A stretch of 12,293 bases of DNA from DATAEG01 sp036258135. GTDB lineage: Bacteria > Actinomycetota > Actinomycetes > Mycobacteriales > Jatrophihabitantaceae. Below the pieces are notes generated by a model that was not told the origin of the DNA, did no database searches, and saw only the letters and a program-made list of their open reading frames with translations. Every line of letters starts with the position of its first letter. Within the stretch, counting starts at the first letter, position 1. A program made the translations under genes and the position numbers. The stretch lies in the NCBI GenBank assembly GCA_036258135.1, contig DATAEG010000149.1, positions 1 to 12,293 of the forward strand. The letters run 5' to 3'. This document shows, one piece after another, positions 1-7,634 of the stretch.

Positions 1-104
1 AGAATCACCCATTGCTCGTGCCAGCAACTTGGGTCGTTCCTCCGAAGCGCCGCGCACCCAGTCCTTCCTAACCTTGCGATCACATTCGACTGGTGGGGGC
101 ACGC
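1..104. other. Upstream region of the oxidoreductase; no gene seen
   Basis: This short leading stretch shows no convincing coding sequence. A hexamer TAACCT at 69-74 fits the loose actinobacterial -10 pattern TAnnnT, but no good -35 element lies at the right distance, so it is only a weak promoter candidate. A purine-rich ribosome binding site (GGTGGGGG, about 92-99) lies just before the ATG at 105. The end of any preceding gene lies outside the window. Confidence 0.4.
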
Positions 105-1241
105 ATGAACACCGCGCTGGACACAATTCGCACCGGGTCAGGCGGGCCGACGAGGATCGGGACGGTCGTCGTCGGCGGCGCTCAGGCCGGCCTGGTCATG
201 GGGTATTACCTGCAACGCAAGAACGCCGACTTCGTCATCCTCGAGGCGCACCCACGCGTCGGCGACGTGTGGCGGCAGCGCTACGACTCGCTGAGGCTGT
301 TCAGCATCCCGCGCTACGCCAGCCTGCCAGGGTGGCGCATCCCGGTGCGCGACTTTCCGACCCGCGACGAGTTCGCTGACTACTTGGAGCAGTACGCCGC
401 GCATTTCGATCTCCCGGTCCGCACCGGCGTGCGGGTAGTGCAGGTATGCCGCCATGAGGACGGAAGCCTGCTCGTCCAGACGACGGACGGCAGCTATCTG
501 GCCGATTCCGTCGTGGTGGCGACGGGTTCATACCAGCGCCCGTTCACGCCGGACTTCGCGGCCGAGATCGACCCGTCGGTCGTGCAGCTGCATTCGATGG
601 GCTACCGCAACCCCGGCCAACTCGCGCCCGGCGCCGTCTTGGTGGTCGGCGCCGCCAACTCCGGCACTGACGTGGCCTTGGACGCGACTGCCGCCGGTCA
701 CCCGACATGGCTGGCAGGTCGACACCCCGGCCAGGTGCCAGTCGACATCGACTCGCGCCGGGCGCGTCCGTTCATTCCCATCGTGATGTTCGTGTTCAAG
801 CACGTCCTGACGCTGCGTACTCCGGTAGGACGCAAGGTGCGGCCAGAGGTGCTTGGCCACGGCACCAACCTGGTCCGCAACAAGCTGTCCGACCTTGACG
901 CGGCCGGCGTCGTGCGCATTGGGCGGATCACCGGCGTCCACGAGGGTCAACCGATCACCGAGGACGGTCCGGTGCCGGATATCGCGACGATCGTCTGGTG
1001 CACGGGCGCACACCCGGATTACCGCTTCCTCGATCTACCGAGCGTGGACGCCGAGCAGCGGCCGGAGGAACGACGCGGCGTGTCGTCCGAGTCTGGCTTG
1101 TACTTCCTCGGCCTGGAGTTCCAGTTCGCGTTGGCCTCCGCCACGATCCAGGGCCTCGACCGGGACGCGCGCTATCTCGTCCGGCAGATGCGCCAGGCGG
1201 GCAAGCTGCGCCGCACCGCTCGCCAGCGGGTCGCCGCTTAG
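105..1241 (+). CDS. FAD/NAD(P)-dependent monooxygenase-like oxidoreductase
   Basis: This 378-residue protein has the layout of flavin-containing monooxygenase-like (CzcO/YUCCA-type) enzymes, which use FAD and NAD(P)H to oxygenate small organic substrates in the cytoplasm. The N-terminal FAD-binding Rossmann motif is VVVGGAQAGL (residues 21-30). The stretch with DVWRQRYDSLRLF is typical of the group. A second dinucleotide motif, VLVVGAANSG, lies near residue 180, and both motifs have Ala where the classical GxGxxG has its middle Gly. The late segment IVWCTGAHPDY and the C-terminal LYFLGLEFQFALAS are also characteristic. I chose ATG 105 over the in-frame GTG 93 because a purine-rich ribosome binding site sits at about 92-99. 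The gene stands alone on its strand and ends 15 bases from a convergent neighbour. The substrate cannot be read from sequence, and plain NADPH-dependent reductase activity remains possible. Confidence 0.85.
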   Translation: MNTALDTIRTGSGGPTRIGTVVVGGAQAGLVMGYYLQRKNADFVILEAHPRVGDVWRQRYDSLRLFSIPRYASLPGWRIPVRDFPTRDEFADYLEQYAAHFDLPVRTGVRVVQVCRHEDGSLLVQTTDGSYLADSVVVATGSYQRPFTPDFAAEIDPSVVQLHSMGYRNPGQLAPGAVLVVGAANSGTDVALDATAAGHPTWLAGRHPGQVPVDIDSRRARPFIPIVMFVFKHVLTLRTPVGRKVRPEVLGHGTNLVRNKLSDLDAAGVVRIGRITGVHEGQPITEDGPVPDIATIVWCTGAHPDYRFLDLPSVDAEQRPEERRGVSSESGLYFLGLEFQFALASATIQGLDRDARYLVRQMRQAGKLRRTARQRVAA

Positions 1242-1256
1242 GCCTCCTGCCGACGG

Positions 1257-1526
1257 CTACTTCTGGCCGAGTGCCCTGGCCAGCTCATCGCGGCCCATCT
1301 TCGAGCGGCCTGGCAGGTCGCGCTTCTTGGCCATCTCGTAGAGCTCCGCGCGCGTCTTCGGCGTCGACGCTCCGGTGCGCTTGCGCGCGGCGACAGCGGC
1401 GCCTTGCTTTCCGAGCGCTGTCCTGGTCTTGGTCGGCAGCTTGGCGATCGTCTTCTTCTTAGCGGCTGCCTTCTGCGCCTTCTTAACGTTGGCCTTGGCG
1501 GCCTTGGTCTGCTTCGCGGTAGCCAT
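1257..1526 (-). CDS. Small Lys/Ala-rich basic protein with C-terminal Rho_N/SAP-like module
   Basis: This 89-residue protein has two parts. Residues 1-50 are a strongly basic Lys/Ala-rich tract (repeats like KAAKANVKKAQKAAAKKK) resembling histone H1-like tails. Residues 57-88 (KTRAELYEMAKKRDLPGRSK, then MGRDELARAL) match the helix-extended-helix pattern of Rho N-terminal/SAP-type nucleic-acid-binding modules. The likely role is nucleoid association or RNA/DNA binding, but the exact function is unknown. The same frame stays open upstream into the galE coding strand. I placed the start at ATG 1526 because the similarity and the Lys/Ala composition begin there and a TATAAC hexamer lies exactly 6 bases before it. 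It is divergent from galE across a 51-base gap that contains a strong inverted repeat. There is no ribosome binding site at normal spacing, which fits a leaderless transcript. Confidence 0.8.
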   Translation of the reverse strand: MATAKQTKAAKANVKKAQKAAAKKKTIAKLPTKTRTALGKQGAAVAARKRTGASTPKTRAELYEMAKKRDLPGRSKMGRDELARALGQK

Positions 1527-1532
1527 GCGCCT

Positions 1533-1538
1533 GTTATA
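1533..1538 (-). promoter_or_regulatory. Candidate leaderless -10 element of the basic-protein gene
   Basis: On the minus strand TATAAC is followed by six bases and then ATG at 1526, so transcription would begin at or next to the start codon. TATAAC differs from the TATAAT consensus at the last base, which is usually well conserved. No good -35 hexamer was found. The element overlaps the end of the inverted repeat at 1536-1556 by three bases. Confidence 0.45.
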
Positions 1539-1556
1539 TCGCGAGGGCCGCGATAT
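1536..1556. promoter_or_regulatory. Perfect inverted repeat, candidate operator between divergent genes
   Basis: The arms ATATCGCG (1536-1543) and CGCGATAT (1549-1556) are exact reverse complements separated by the five bases AGGGC. The element lies in the gap between the divergent starts at 1526 and 1578. It touches the candidate -10 of the basic-protein gene and covers about -22 to -42 relative to the galE start. A homodimeric regulator bound here could therefore block both promoters. No T tract follows either arm, so a terminator is unlikely. The cognate regulator is unknown, and none is encoded next to the site. Confidence 0.6.
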
Positions 1557-1565
1557 GGCGATGGA

Positions 1566-1571
1566 TAGGGT
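1566..1571 (+). promoter_or_regulatory. TAGGGT: candidate leaderless -10 or ribosome binding site of galE
   Basis: TAGGGT fits the actinobacterial -10 pattern TAnnnT and ends six bases before the galE ATG, the exact placement for a leaderless mRNA. The same bases contain AGGG seven bases from the ATG, which also works as a Shine-Dalgarno sequence within GGATAGGG (1563-1570). Sequence alone cannot separate the two readings. No convincing -35 hexamer is present. Confidence 0.4.
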
Positions 1572-1577
1572 TGCTGC

Positions 1578-2594
1578 ATGCGGATCCTGGTGACCGGTGG
1601 CGCCGGCTACATCGGCGGGCACACCGTCGTCGAGTTGCTCCGCGCGGGTCACGACGTCGTCGTGGTGGATAACTTCGTCAACGCCAAACGCTCCGCCGTC
1701 ACACGGATACAGGAGCTCGGCGGCCGGCCGCTCGACGAGTTCGCCGTCGACGTGCTGGACGAAGACGGCTTGAACACGGCGTTCGAGTCGGGCCCCGTCG
1801 ACGCGGTGATCCACTTCGCCGCCCTCAAGGCGGTGGGCGAGTCGGTGGCGCAGCCGCTGCGGTACTACGAGAACAACGTGGCCGGCACCATGCGGCTGCT
1901 CCAGGTAATGGACGCACATGACGTGCGGCGCATGGTGTTCAGTTCCTCGGCGACGGTGTACGGCGCCTCCGACGACGCGCCGTTCACCGAGGACGCACCG
2001 CTGGGCGCCATCAACCCGTACGGCGTCACCAAGGTGCAGATCGAGCAGATCCTCCGGGACCTCGCCGCGGCCGATGACCGCTGGCACTGTGCGTCACTGC
2101 GTTACTTCAACCCGGTCGGAGCCGATCCGTCGGGACGCATCGGCGAGGACCCGCACGACGTGCCGAACAACCTCGTCCCGTTCATCGCCCAGGTGGCCGT
2201 GGGTCGGCGTGACCGATTGACGATCTTCGGTGACGACTACCCGACCCCGGACGGCACCTGCGTCCGCGACTACATCCACGTGGTCGACCTGGCCCGGGGG
2301 CACCTGGCCGCACTCGACCGGCTCGACGAGTACCCGGGTGCGCACGCCTGGAACCTCGGCACCGGGCACGGGTCGTCGGTACTCGAGGTGCTGGCCTCGT
2401 TCGAGCGGGCGGTGGGCAACCCCATCCCGCACGTCGTCGGGCCGCGCCGCGCCGGAGACGCGCCCGTCTCGTACGCCGACGTGAGCAAGGCCGAACGCGA
2501 CCTCGGCTGGAAAGCCGAGAAGTCGCTGGACGAGATGTGCGCCGACCACTGGCATTGGCAGGAGCAGAATCCGCAGGGCTATCCCGACGACTGA
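1578..2594 (+). CDS. galE: UDP-glucose 4-epimerase
   Basis: GalE interconverts UDP-glucose and UDP-galactose with tightly bound NAD, supplying galactose units for the Leloir pathway and for cell-surface glycans. The 338-residue length is normal for the family. The N-terminal NAD-binding motif is TGGAGYIGG (GxxGxxG, Gly7, Gly10, Gly13). The extended short-chain dehydrogenase catalytic set is complete: Ser124 in FSSSATVYG, Tyr148 and Lys152 in YGVTK. The segments HFAALKAVGES and LRYFNPVGADP (substrate-binding loop) are typical, and a C-terminal segment with DLGWKAEKSLDEMC closes the fold. ATG 1578 is the natural start because the Rossmann strand begins at once. It is the first gene of a closely spaced same-strand run and ends 17 bases before the hrpA start. 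Confidence 0.95.
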   Translation: MRILVTGGAGYIGGHTVVELLRAGHDVVVVDNFVNAKRSAVTRIQELGGRPLDEFAVDVLDEDGLNTAFESGPVDAVIHFAALKAVGESVAQPLRYYENNVAGTMRLLQVMDAHDVRRMVFSSSATVYGASDDAPFTEDAPLGAINPYGVTKVQIEQILRDLAAADDRWHCASLRYFNPVGADPSGRIGEDPHDVPNNLVPFIAQVAVGRRDRLTIFGDDYPTPDGTCVRDYIHVVDLARGHLAALDRLDEYPGAHAWNLGTGHGSSVLEVLASFERAVGNPIPHVVGPRRAGDAPVSYADVSKAERDLGWKAEKSLDEMCADHWHWQEQNPQGYPDD

Positions 2595-2596
2595 TC

Positions 2597-2602
2597 GGCA
2601 GG
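2597..2602 (+). promoter_or_regulatory. Ribosome binding site deciding the hrpA GTG start
   Basis: A purine-rich GGCAGG-like sequence lies about nine bases before GTG 2612, just after the galE stop. It supports starting hrpA at this GTG rather than at the in-frame ATG 2537, which would overlap galE by 58 bases and add 25 residues with no family likeness. Confidence 0.5.
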
Positions 2603-2611
2603 CCGGACCGC

Positions 2612-5600
2612 GTGCGGATCACCTACCCCGCCGAGCTTCCGATCACGGCTCGCCGGACCGAGATTGCCGAGACCATCGCCGCGCATCAGGTCGTGGTGGT
2701 GGCCGGCGAGACCGGCTCAGGTAAGACCACGCAGCTGCCCAAGATCTGCCTGGAGCTCGGCCGCGGCCGGCGGGCCATGATCGGACACACCCAACCGCGA
2801 CGGCTGGCCGCCCGCACTGTCTCGGCACGCATCGCCGAGGAGCTCGGCGTCCCGTTGGGTGCGGAGGTCGGCTACGCGGTCCGTTTCGACGAGCGTGTGT
2901 CGGCTGAGACGTCGGTGAAGTTGATGACCGACGGCATCCTGCTGACCGAAATCCAGCGGGACCGCCAGCTGCGGCGGTACGACACGATCGTCGTCGACGA
3001 GGCACACGAGCGCACTCTCAACGTCGACTTCCTGCTCGGCTATCTGAAGCGGCTGCTGCCCCGCCGACCAGATCTCAAAGTGGTCATCACGTCGGCGACG
3101 ATCGATCCCGAGCGGTTCGCGGCCCACTTCGGTAACACGCCGATCATCGAGGTGTCCGGGCGGACGTACCCGGTGGAGGTCCGCTACCGCCCAGTTGTCG
3201 ATCCGGACGACCCGAGCGCTGATCCCGACCGCGACATGATCTCGGCGATCACGGCCGCCGTCGACGAGCTCGCCCGCGAGGGACCCGGCGACATGCTGGT
3301 GTTCCTCTCCGGCGAACGGGAGATCCGCGACGCCGCCGATGCCTTGCGCGGGCACACCCAGCGGTGGCGTGAGCCGGTCGAGGTGTTGCCGCTGTACTCC
3401 CGGCTGCCCACCGCGGAACAGCAACGTGTCTTCGCCGACCACGCCGCGCGACGCATCGTGCTCGCCACCAACGTCGCCGAAACGTCGCTCACCGTCCCGG
3501 GCATCCACTACGTGATCGACCCGGGAACGGCACGCATGTCGCGTTACAACACCCGCACGAAGGTTCAGCGCCTGCCCATCGAGCCGATCTCGCAGGCCTC
3601 GGCCAACCAGCGTTCCGGCCGGTGCGGACGGGTCGCGGATGGCGTCTGCATCCGCCTCTACAGCGAGGCTGACTTCGCGTCGCGACCGGAATTCACCCAG
3701 CCGGAGATTCTGCGCACCAACCTGGCGTCGGTCATTCTTCAGATGGCCGCACTGCGGCTCGGTGACGTCGCCGACTTCCCGTTCCTGGATCCGCCCGACC
3801 GGCGGCAGATCACCGACGGACGGACCGTCCTGACCGAGCTGGGCGCGTTGGACGGAGACCGGCTCACCCGGGTCGGGCGCCAGCTCGCCCAGCTACCCGT
3901 CGATCCGAGGCTGGCCCGGATGATCGTCGCCGGCGCCGCAGCGGGCTGCCTGCGTGAGGTGCTCGTCGTGGCCGCGGGACTGGCGATCCAGGACCCACGG
4001 GAGCGGCCCGTCGACCAGCAACCGGCCGCCGACGCCAAACACCGGCGGTTCACCGACCCGACGTCGGACTTCATGTCGATGCTCGGCCTGTGGCGATACC
4101 TGCGGGAGCAACAGAAGGCGTTGTCCGGCAACGCGTTCCGTCGACTGTGCCGTACGGATTTCCTGAACTACCTGCGGGTGCGCGAGTGGCAGGACGTGGA
4201 AAGCCAGCTGCGTCAGACGGCCAAGGCGCTGGGCATGCCGCGCGGGCCGGCCACAGATGACGCCGACGCCATCCACCGCGCCCTGCTCGCCGGCCTGTTG
4301 TCTCACGTCGGTGCGTACGACGAGCGCACCCGCGACTACCAGGGTGCCCGCGGCAGCCGCTTCGTGATCTTCCCGGGCTCGGCGCTGGCCCGGCGGCGTC
4401 CGGACTGGGTGGTCGCGGCCGAGCTGGTGGAGACTTCTCGGCTGTTCGCGCGGGTGTGCGCCCGAATCGAGCCTGACTGGGTCGAGCAGGCCGCCGGGAA
4501 CCTGGTACGACGCAGCTATAGCGAGCCGCGCTGGTCGAAGCAGCGTGGCTCGGTCGTAGCCACCGAACGCGTCACCCTGTTCGGCCTGCCGCTGGTCACC
4601 GACCGGACCGTCGGGTACGGCCGGATCGAGCCGGAGTTCGCACGCGAGCTGTTCATCCGGCATGCCCTCGTGGAAGGCGAGTGGGAGACGCGGCACCAGT
4701 TCTTCCACGACAACGCCCGCGCCCGGGCGGCTGCCGAGGAGCTCGAGGAGCGGTCCCGGCGACGCGGCCTGGCCACCGACGACGAGGCGTTGTTCGCCTT
4801 CTACGACGCGCGGATCCCGGCGGAGGTGGTGTCTGCGCGGCACTTCGACGCGTGGTGGAAGAAGGCGCGGCGCGACAACCCTGACCTGCTGCGCTTTACC
4901 CCGAAGCCGGTCGCCGCCGAGGCGGAGATCGACGATGACTTCCCCGCCTCCTGGCCGTGGGCGGGAGCCGACCTGCGGCTCAGCTACGTCTTCGATCCCG
5001 CCGACCCTCGCGACGGAGTCGCGGTGCACATCCCGCTCACCGTCCTGGCCGGGTTGCCCACGGCGCCCTTCGAATGGCAGGTGCCCGGCCTGCGTGAGGA
5101 GCTGGTGGCGGCGATGATCCGGTCGTTGCCCAAGCCAATTCGCCGCCGGCTGGTGCCTGCGCCCGACCTGGCGCGCGCCTTCCTCGCCGGCCCTGGCCGC
5201 GCCGGGCCGGACGCCGGTCCGCTCCCCGACGTGCTGGCCACCACGCTGGCGGACTGGCGCGGTGTGTCGATTCGGCCGGGCGATTGGCAGCTTGACGCGC
5301 TGCCTGCCCACCTACGGATGACGTTCGTCGTCGAGGACGATGCGGGCGCCGTGCTCGCGGAAGGAAAGGATCTCGACGCGCTGCGTATGCGACTGAGCGC
5401 GGCCGCGTTAGCTGAGGTCAGCGCGGACTTCGAGCCGCTCCGTGGCCGTACGTCCTGGGACTTCGGCGCCCTGCCCGAGGTGTACGAGACCGAACGTGGC
5501 GGCCACCGTGTGCGGGCCTACCCGGCGCTCGTCGACGAGGGCACCTCGGTGGCTGTGCAGTTGGTGGCCGGTCCGGCCGAACAGCGGGCGGCCAATCACG

Positions 5601-6274
5601 ACGGGGTGCGGCGGCTCCTGCTACTGGCCGTGCCGTCCCCGATTAACGCCGCGGTCCGGGCATTGACCAGCGCGGAACGGATGGTGCTGCGGGTGACGCC
5701 GCACGGCAGCGCCGCCGAGCTGCTCGACGACTGCCTGGCCGCCGCGGCCGATGCAGTGATGGACGGTGGCCCGCTGCCGCATGATGCGGCGTCCTTCGAC
5801 GCGTTGGTTGTCCGGGCTCGGGCGGAGCTGCCGTCGGTGGCCAACCGGCTGCTGCGCGAGGTGGCCGCGGCGCTGGCCGCCTACGGAGAGGCGAGGTTAG
5901 CTGTGGACCGGGTCCGTGCCACCACCGCAGCAGAGGACATGGACGCCCAGCTGGGTCGCCTTGTCCACCCGGGATTCGTCATCGAGACCACCGCGGGTCG
6001 ACTGCCCGACCTGGCCCGGTACCTGCGTGCGATCACCATCCGCGCCGGACATCCGGGCGCCCGCGACGCCGAGCTGACTGCGCGCGCCCAGCTACTCGAG
6101 CACGAATACGCCGACGTCGTGCAGAGCCTGCCGCCCGACCGGCGCGCCGATCCGGACATCCACGAAGTCCGGTGGTTGCTGGAGGAATTGCGGGTGAGTT
6201 TCTTCGCCCAGCGCCTCGGCACCCGCGTACCTGTCTCGGAGAAGCGCGTCCAGCGTGCCATCGACGCCTTGTAG
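2612..6274 (+). CDS. hrpA: ATP-dependent RNA helicase HrpA (DEAH box)
   Basis: This is a 1220-residue DEAH-box helicase of the bacterial HrpA type, an ATP-driven enzyme that remodels RNA or RNA-protein complexes; in E. coli HrpA is linked to ribosome and mRNA processing. Helicase motifs are intact: Walker A GETGSGKT (32-39), Ia TQPRR (60-64), DEAH (129-132), SAT (161-163), motif V NVAETSLTVPG (from about 287), and motif VI QRSGRCGR (333-340). An HA2 (ratchet) domain follows around 395-490, an OB-fold region around 520-640, and the long HrpA-specific DUF3418 C-terminal region to the end. Length is close to the family's usual roughly 1300. I chose GTG 2612 because MRITYPAELPITARR is the expected N-terminus. 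It follows galE by 17 bases and precedes hutF by 19. Two in-frame TTA leucine codons (5408-5410 and 5897-5899) are unusual at this GC content. Confidence 0.95.
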   Translation: MRITYPAELPITARRTEIAETIAAHQVVVVAGETGSGKTTQLPKICLELGRGRRAMIGHTQPRRLAARTVSARIAEELGVPLGAEVGYAVRFDERVSAETSVKLMTDGILLTEIQRDRQLRRYDTIVVDEAHERTLNVDFLLGYLKRLLPRRPDLKVVITSATIDPERFAAHFGNTPIIEVSGRTYPVEVRYRPVVDPDDPSADPDRDMISAITAAVDELAREGPGDMLVFLSGEREIRDAADALRGHTQRWREPVEVLPLYSRLPTAEQQRVFADHAARRIVLATNVAETSLTVPGIHYVIDPGTARMSRYNTRTKVQRLPIEPISQASANQRSGRCGRVADGVCIRLYSEADFASRPEFTQPEILRTNLASVILQMAALRLGDVADFPFLDPPDRRQITDGRTVLTELGALDGDRLTRVGRQLAQLPVDPRLARMIVAGAAAGCLREVLVVAAGLAIQDPRERPVDQQPAADAKHRRFTDPTSDFMSMLGLWRYLREQQKALSGNAFRRLCRTDFLNYLRVREWQDVESQLRQTAKALGMPRGPATDDADAIHRALLAGLLSHVGAYDERTRDYQGARGSRFVIFPGSALARRRPDWVVAAELVETSRLFARVCARIEPDWVEQAAGNLVRRSYSEPRWSKQRGSVVATERVTLFGLPLVTDRTVGYGRIEPEFARELFIRHALVEGEWETRHQFFHDNARARAAAEELEERSRRRGLATDDEALFAFYDARIPAEVVSARHFDAWWKKARRDNPDLLRFTPKPVAAEAEIDDDFPASWPWAGADLRLSYVFDPADPRDGVAVHIPLTVLAGLPTAPFEWQVPGLREELVAAMIRSLPKPIRRRLVPAPDLARAFLAGPGRAGPDAGPLPDVLATTLADWRGVSIRPGDWQLDALPAHLRMTFVVEDDAGAVLAEGKDLDALRMRLSAAALAEVSADFEPLRGRTSWDFGALPEVYETERGGHRVRAYPALVDEGTSVAVQLVAGPAEQRAANHDGVRRLLLLAVPSPINAAVRALTSAERMVLRVTPHGSAAELLDDCLAAAADAVMDGGPLPHDAASFDALVVRARAELPSVANRLLREVAAALAAYGEARLAVDRVRATTAAEDMDAQLGRLVHPGFVIETTAGRLPDLARYLRAITIRAGHPGARDAELTARAQLLEHEYADVVQSLPPDRRADPDIHEVRWLLEELRVSFFAQRLGTRVPVSEKRVQRAIDAL

Positions 6275-6293
6275 CGCGAGAGACTAACCGGCG

Positions 6294-7634
6294 ATGGAGG
6301 CCTTTCACTGCGAGTACGCGTGGCTCGGTGATGCCGCCGCCGACCGCGCCATTCGCGACGTTCGCATCGAGATCACCGACGGGCGGATCGGCGGCGTCCT
6401 CACCGATGTGCCGGCTGGCCGGGACGCGCAGCGCCTGGCCGGACTCACCCTGCCCGGTCTGGTCAACACCCACTCGCACGTCTTCCATCGCGCCATCCGC
6501 GGCCTCACCGAGACCGGAGCCGCCGACTTCTGGCGCTGGCGCGATCTCATGTACGGCGTGGCCGGGCGGCTCGATCCCGACTCGATGTTCCGGCTGGCCC
6601 GGGCCACCTATGCGGAGATGGCGCTGGCCGGCATCACGGCCGTCGGCGAGTTCCACTACCTGCACCACGACGCCGAAGGTCGTCCGTACCGCGAGCCGAA
6701 CGCGATGGCCGAGGCCGTCGTCGGGGCGGCGCGGGAAGTAGGCCTGCGGTTGACCTTGATCGACGCGTGCTACCTGCAGGCGGATGTGGACGGCAAGCCG
6801 CTCGAGGGCGTCCAGCGCCGGTTCGGTGGCGGCGACTGGCACGGGTGGGCCGACCGGGCGACGCTGATGAGCGCGGGCCCAGGCCTGAGGCTGGGCGCGG
6901 CCATCCACTCCGTGCGCGCGGTCCCGCAGGAGGCGCTCACGCCGATCGCCACGTTCGCCCGGGTGCAGAACCGGCCCCTGCACGTGCACCTGTCCGAGCA
7001 GCCCGCCGAGAACGAGGCATGCCTGCGGGTGCACGGGGTCACCCCCACCCGGCTGCTGGCCGACGCCGACGTGCTGGGCGAGGCGACCACCGCCGTGCAC
7101 GCCACCCACCTGACCTCGGCTGACATCCGGCTGCTCGGGGACGCCGCCACCGCGGTGAGCATGTGCGTCACCACCGAGCGCAACCTCGCCGACGGGATCG
7201 GGCCGGCACCGGCGTTGGCCCGGGCCGGCGCACCGCTCGTCCTCGGCACCGACGGGCACATGACGATCGACATGTTCGAGGAGGCGCGCGGGGTGGAGCT
7301 GGACGAGCGATTGCGCTCCGGGCGCCGCGGGCACTTCCGGCCAGGCCAGCTCGCCGTCATGCTCACGTCGGCCGGCGCCGCTTCCCTCGGGTGGGACGAC
7401 GCCGGATGCATCGAGCCGGGTGCCCTCGCCGACCTGACGACCGTGCGTCTCGACACGGTGCGGACCGCGGGCGCCCGAGCCGTCGATCCTCTGGCGCCGG
7501 TGCTCTACGCCGCCACGGCCGCGGACGTGGACACGGTGATCGTCGGCGGTGACGTCATCGTCAGCGGCGGCCGGCATCGCTCGATCGACGCGGCCCGAGA
7601 GCTGGGGGCGGCCATCGCCGCCGTCGTCTCATGA
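6294..7634 (+). CDS. hutF: Formimidoylglutamate deiminase
   Basis: HutF hydrolyses N-formimidoyl-L-glutamate to N-formyl-L-glutamate and ammonia in the five-step histidine breakdown route. The 446-residue protein is a zinc amidohydrolase-superfamily barrel of normal length. The segment LPGLVNTHSHVFHRAIRGLT carries metal ligands His60 and His62. His205 (AIHSVRAV), His232 with Glu235 (HVHLSEQ), His269 (VHATHLT) and Asp320 (LGTDGH) complete the expected metal and catalytic set. LGTDGHMTIDMFEEARGVEL fits actinobacterial HutF rather than imidazolonepropionase or generic guanine/chlorohydrolase members. The ribosome binding site is weak (a GAGAGA run about 11-16 bases before the ATG). The stop overlaps the next start as ATGA, implying translational coupling. 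hutH, hutU and hutI do not occur in this window. Confidence 0.9.
   Translation: MEAFHCEYAWLGDAAADRAIRDVRIEITDGRIGGVLTDVPAGRDAQRLAGLTLPGLVNTHSHVFHRAIRGLTETGAADFWRWRDLMYGVAGRLDPDSMFRLARATYAEMALAGITAVGEFHYLHHDAEGRPYREPNAMAEAVVGAAREVGLRLTLIDACYLQADVDGKPLEGVQRRFGGGDWHGWADRATLMSAGPGLRLGAAIHSVRAVPQEALTPIATFARVQNRPLHVHLSEQPAENEACLRVHGVTPTRLLADADVLGEATTAVHATHLTSADIRLLGDAATAVSMCVTTERNLADGIGPAPALARAGAPLVLGTDGHMTIDMFEEARGVELDERLRSGRRGHFRPGQLAVMLTSAGAASLGWDDAGCIEPGALADLTTVRLDTVRTAGARAVDPLAPVLYAATAADVDTVIVGGDVIVSGGRHRSIDAARELGAAIAAVVS

Noticed and set aside
29..379. Open frame of 116 codons at the left edge
   Set aside because: It is Arg/His-rich and mostly overlaps the oxidoreductase in another frame, with no motif.
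1242..1256. Possible terminator between the convergent oxidoreductase and basic-protein genes
   Set aside because: The 15-base gap holds no stem of useful length and no T tract.
1527..2087. Upstream extension of the small basic protein into the galE region
   Set aside because: The extension is antisense to conserved galE sequence and its composition changes sharply at ATG 1526, where the Lys/Ala tract begins.
3893..5311. Minus-strand open frame of 472 codons inside hrpA
   Set aside because: It is antisense to conserved helicase and DUF3418 sequence, with no domain likeness. Long shadow frames are expected at this GC content.
6033..7577. Long minus-strand open frame of 514 codons across the hrpA-hutF junction
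   Set aside because: It lies antisense to well-supported hrpA and hutF sequence, has a low-complexity composition typical of a GC-rich shadow frame and shows no recognisable motif.
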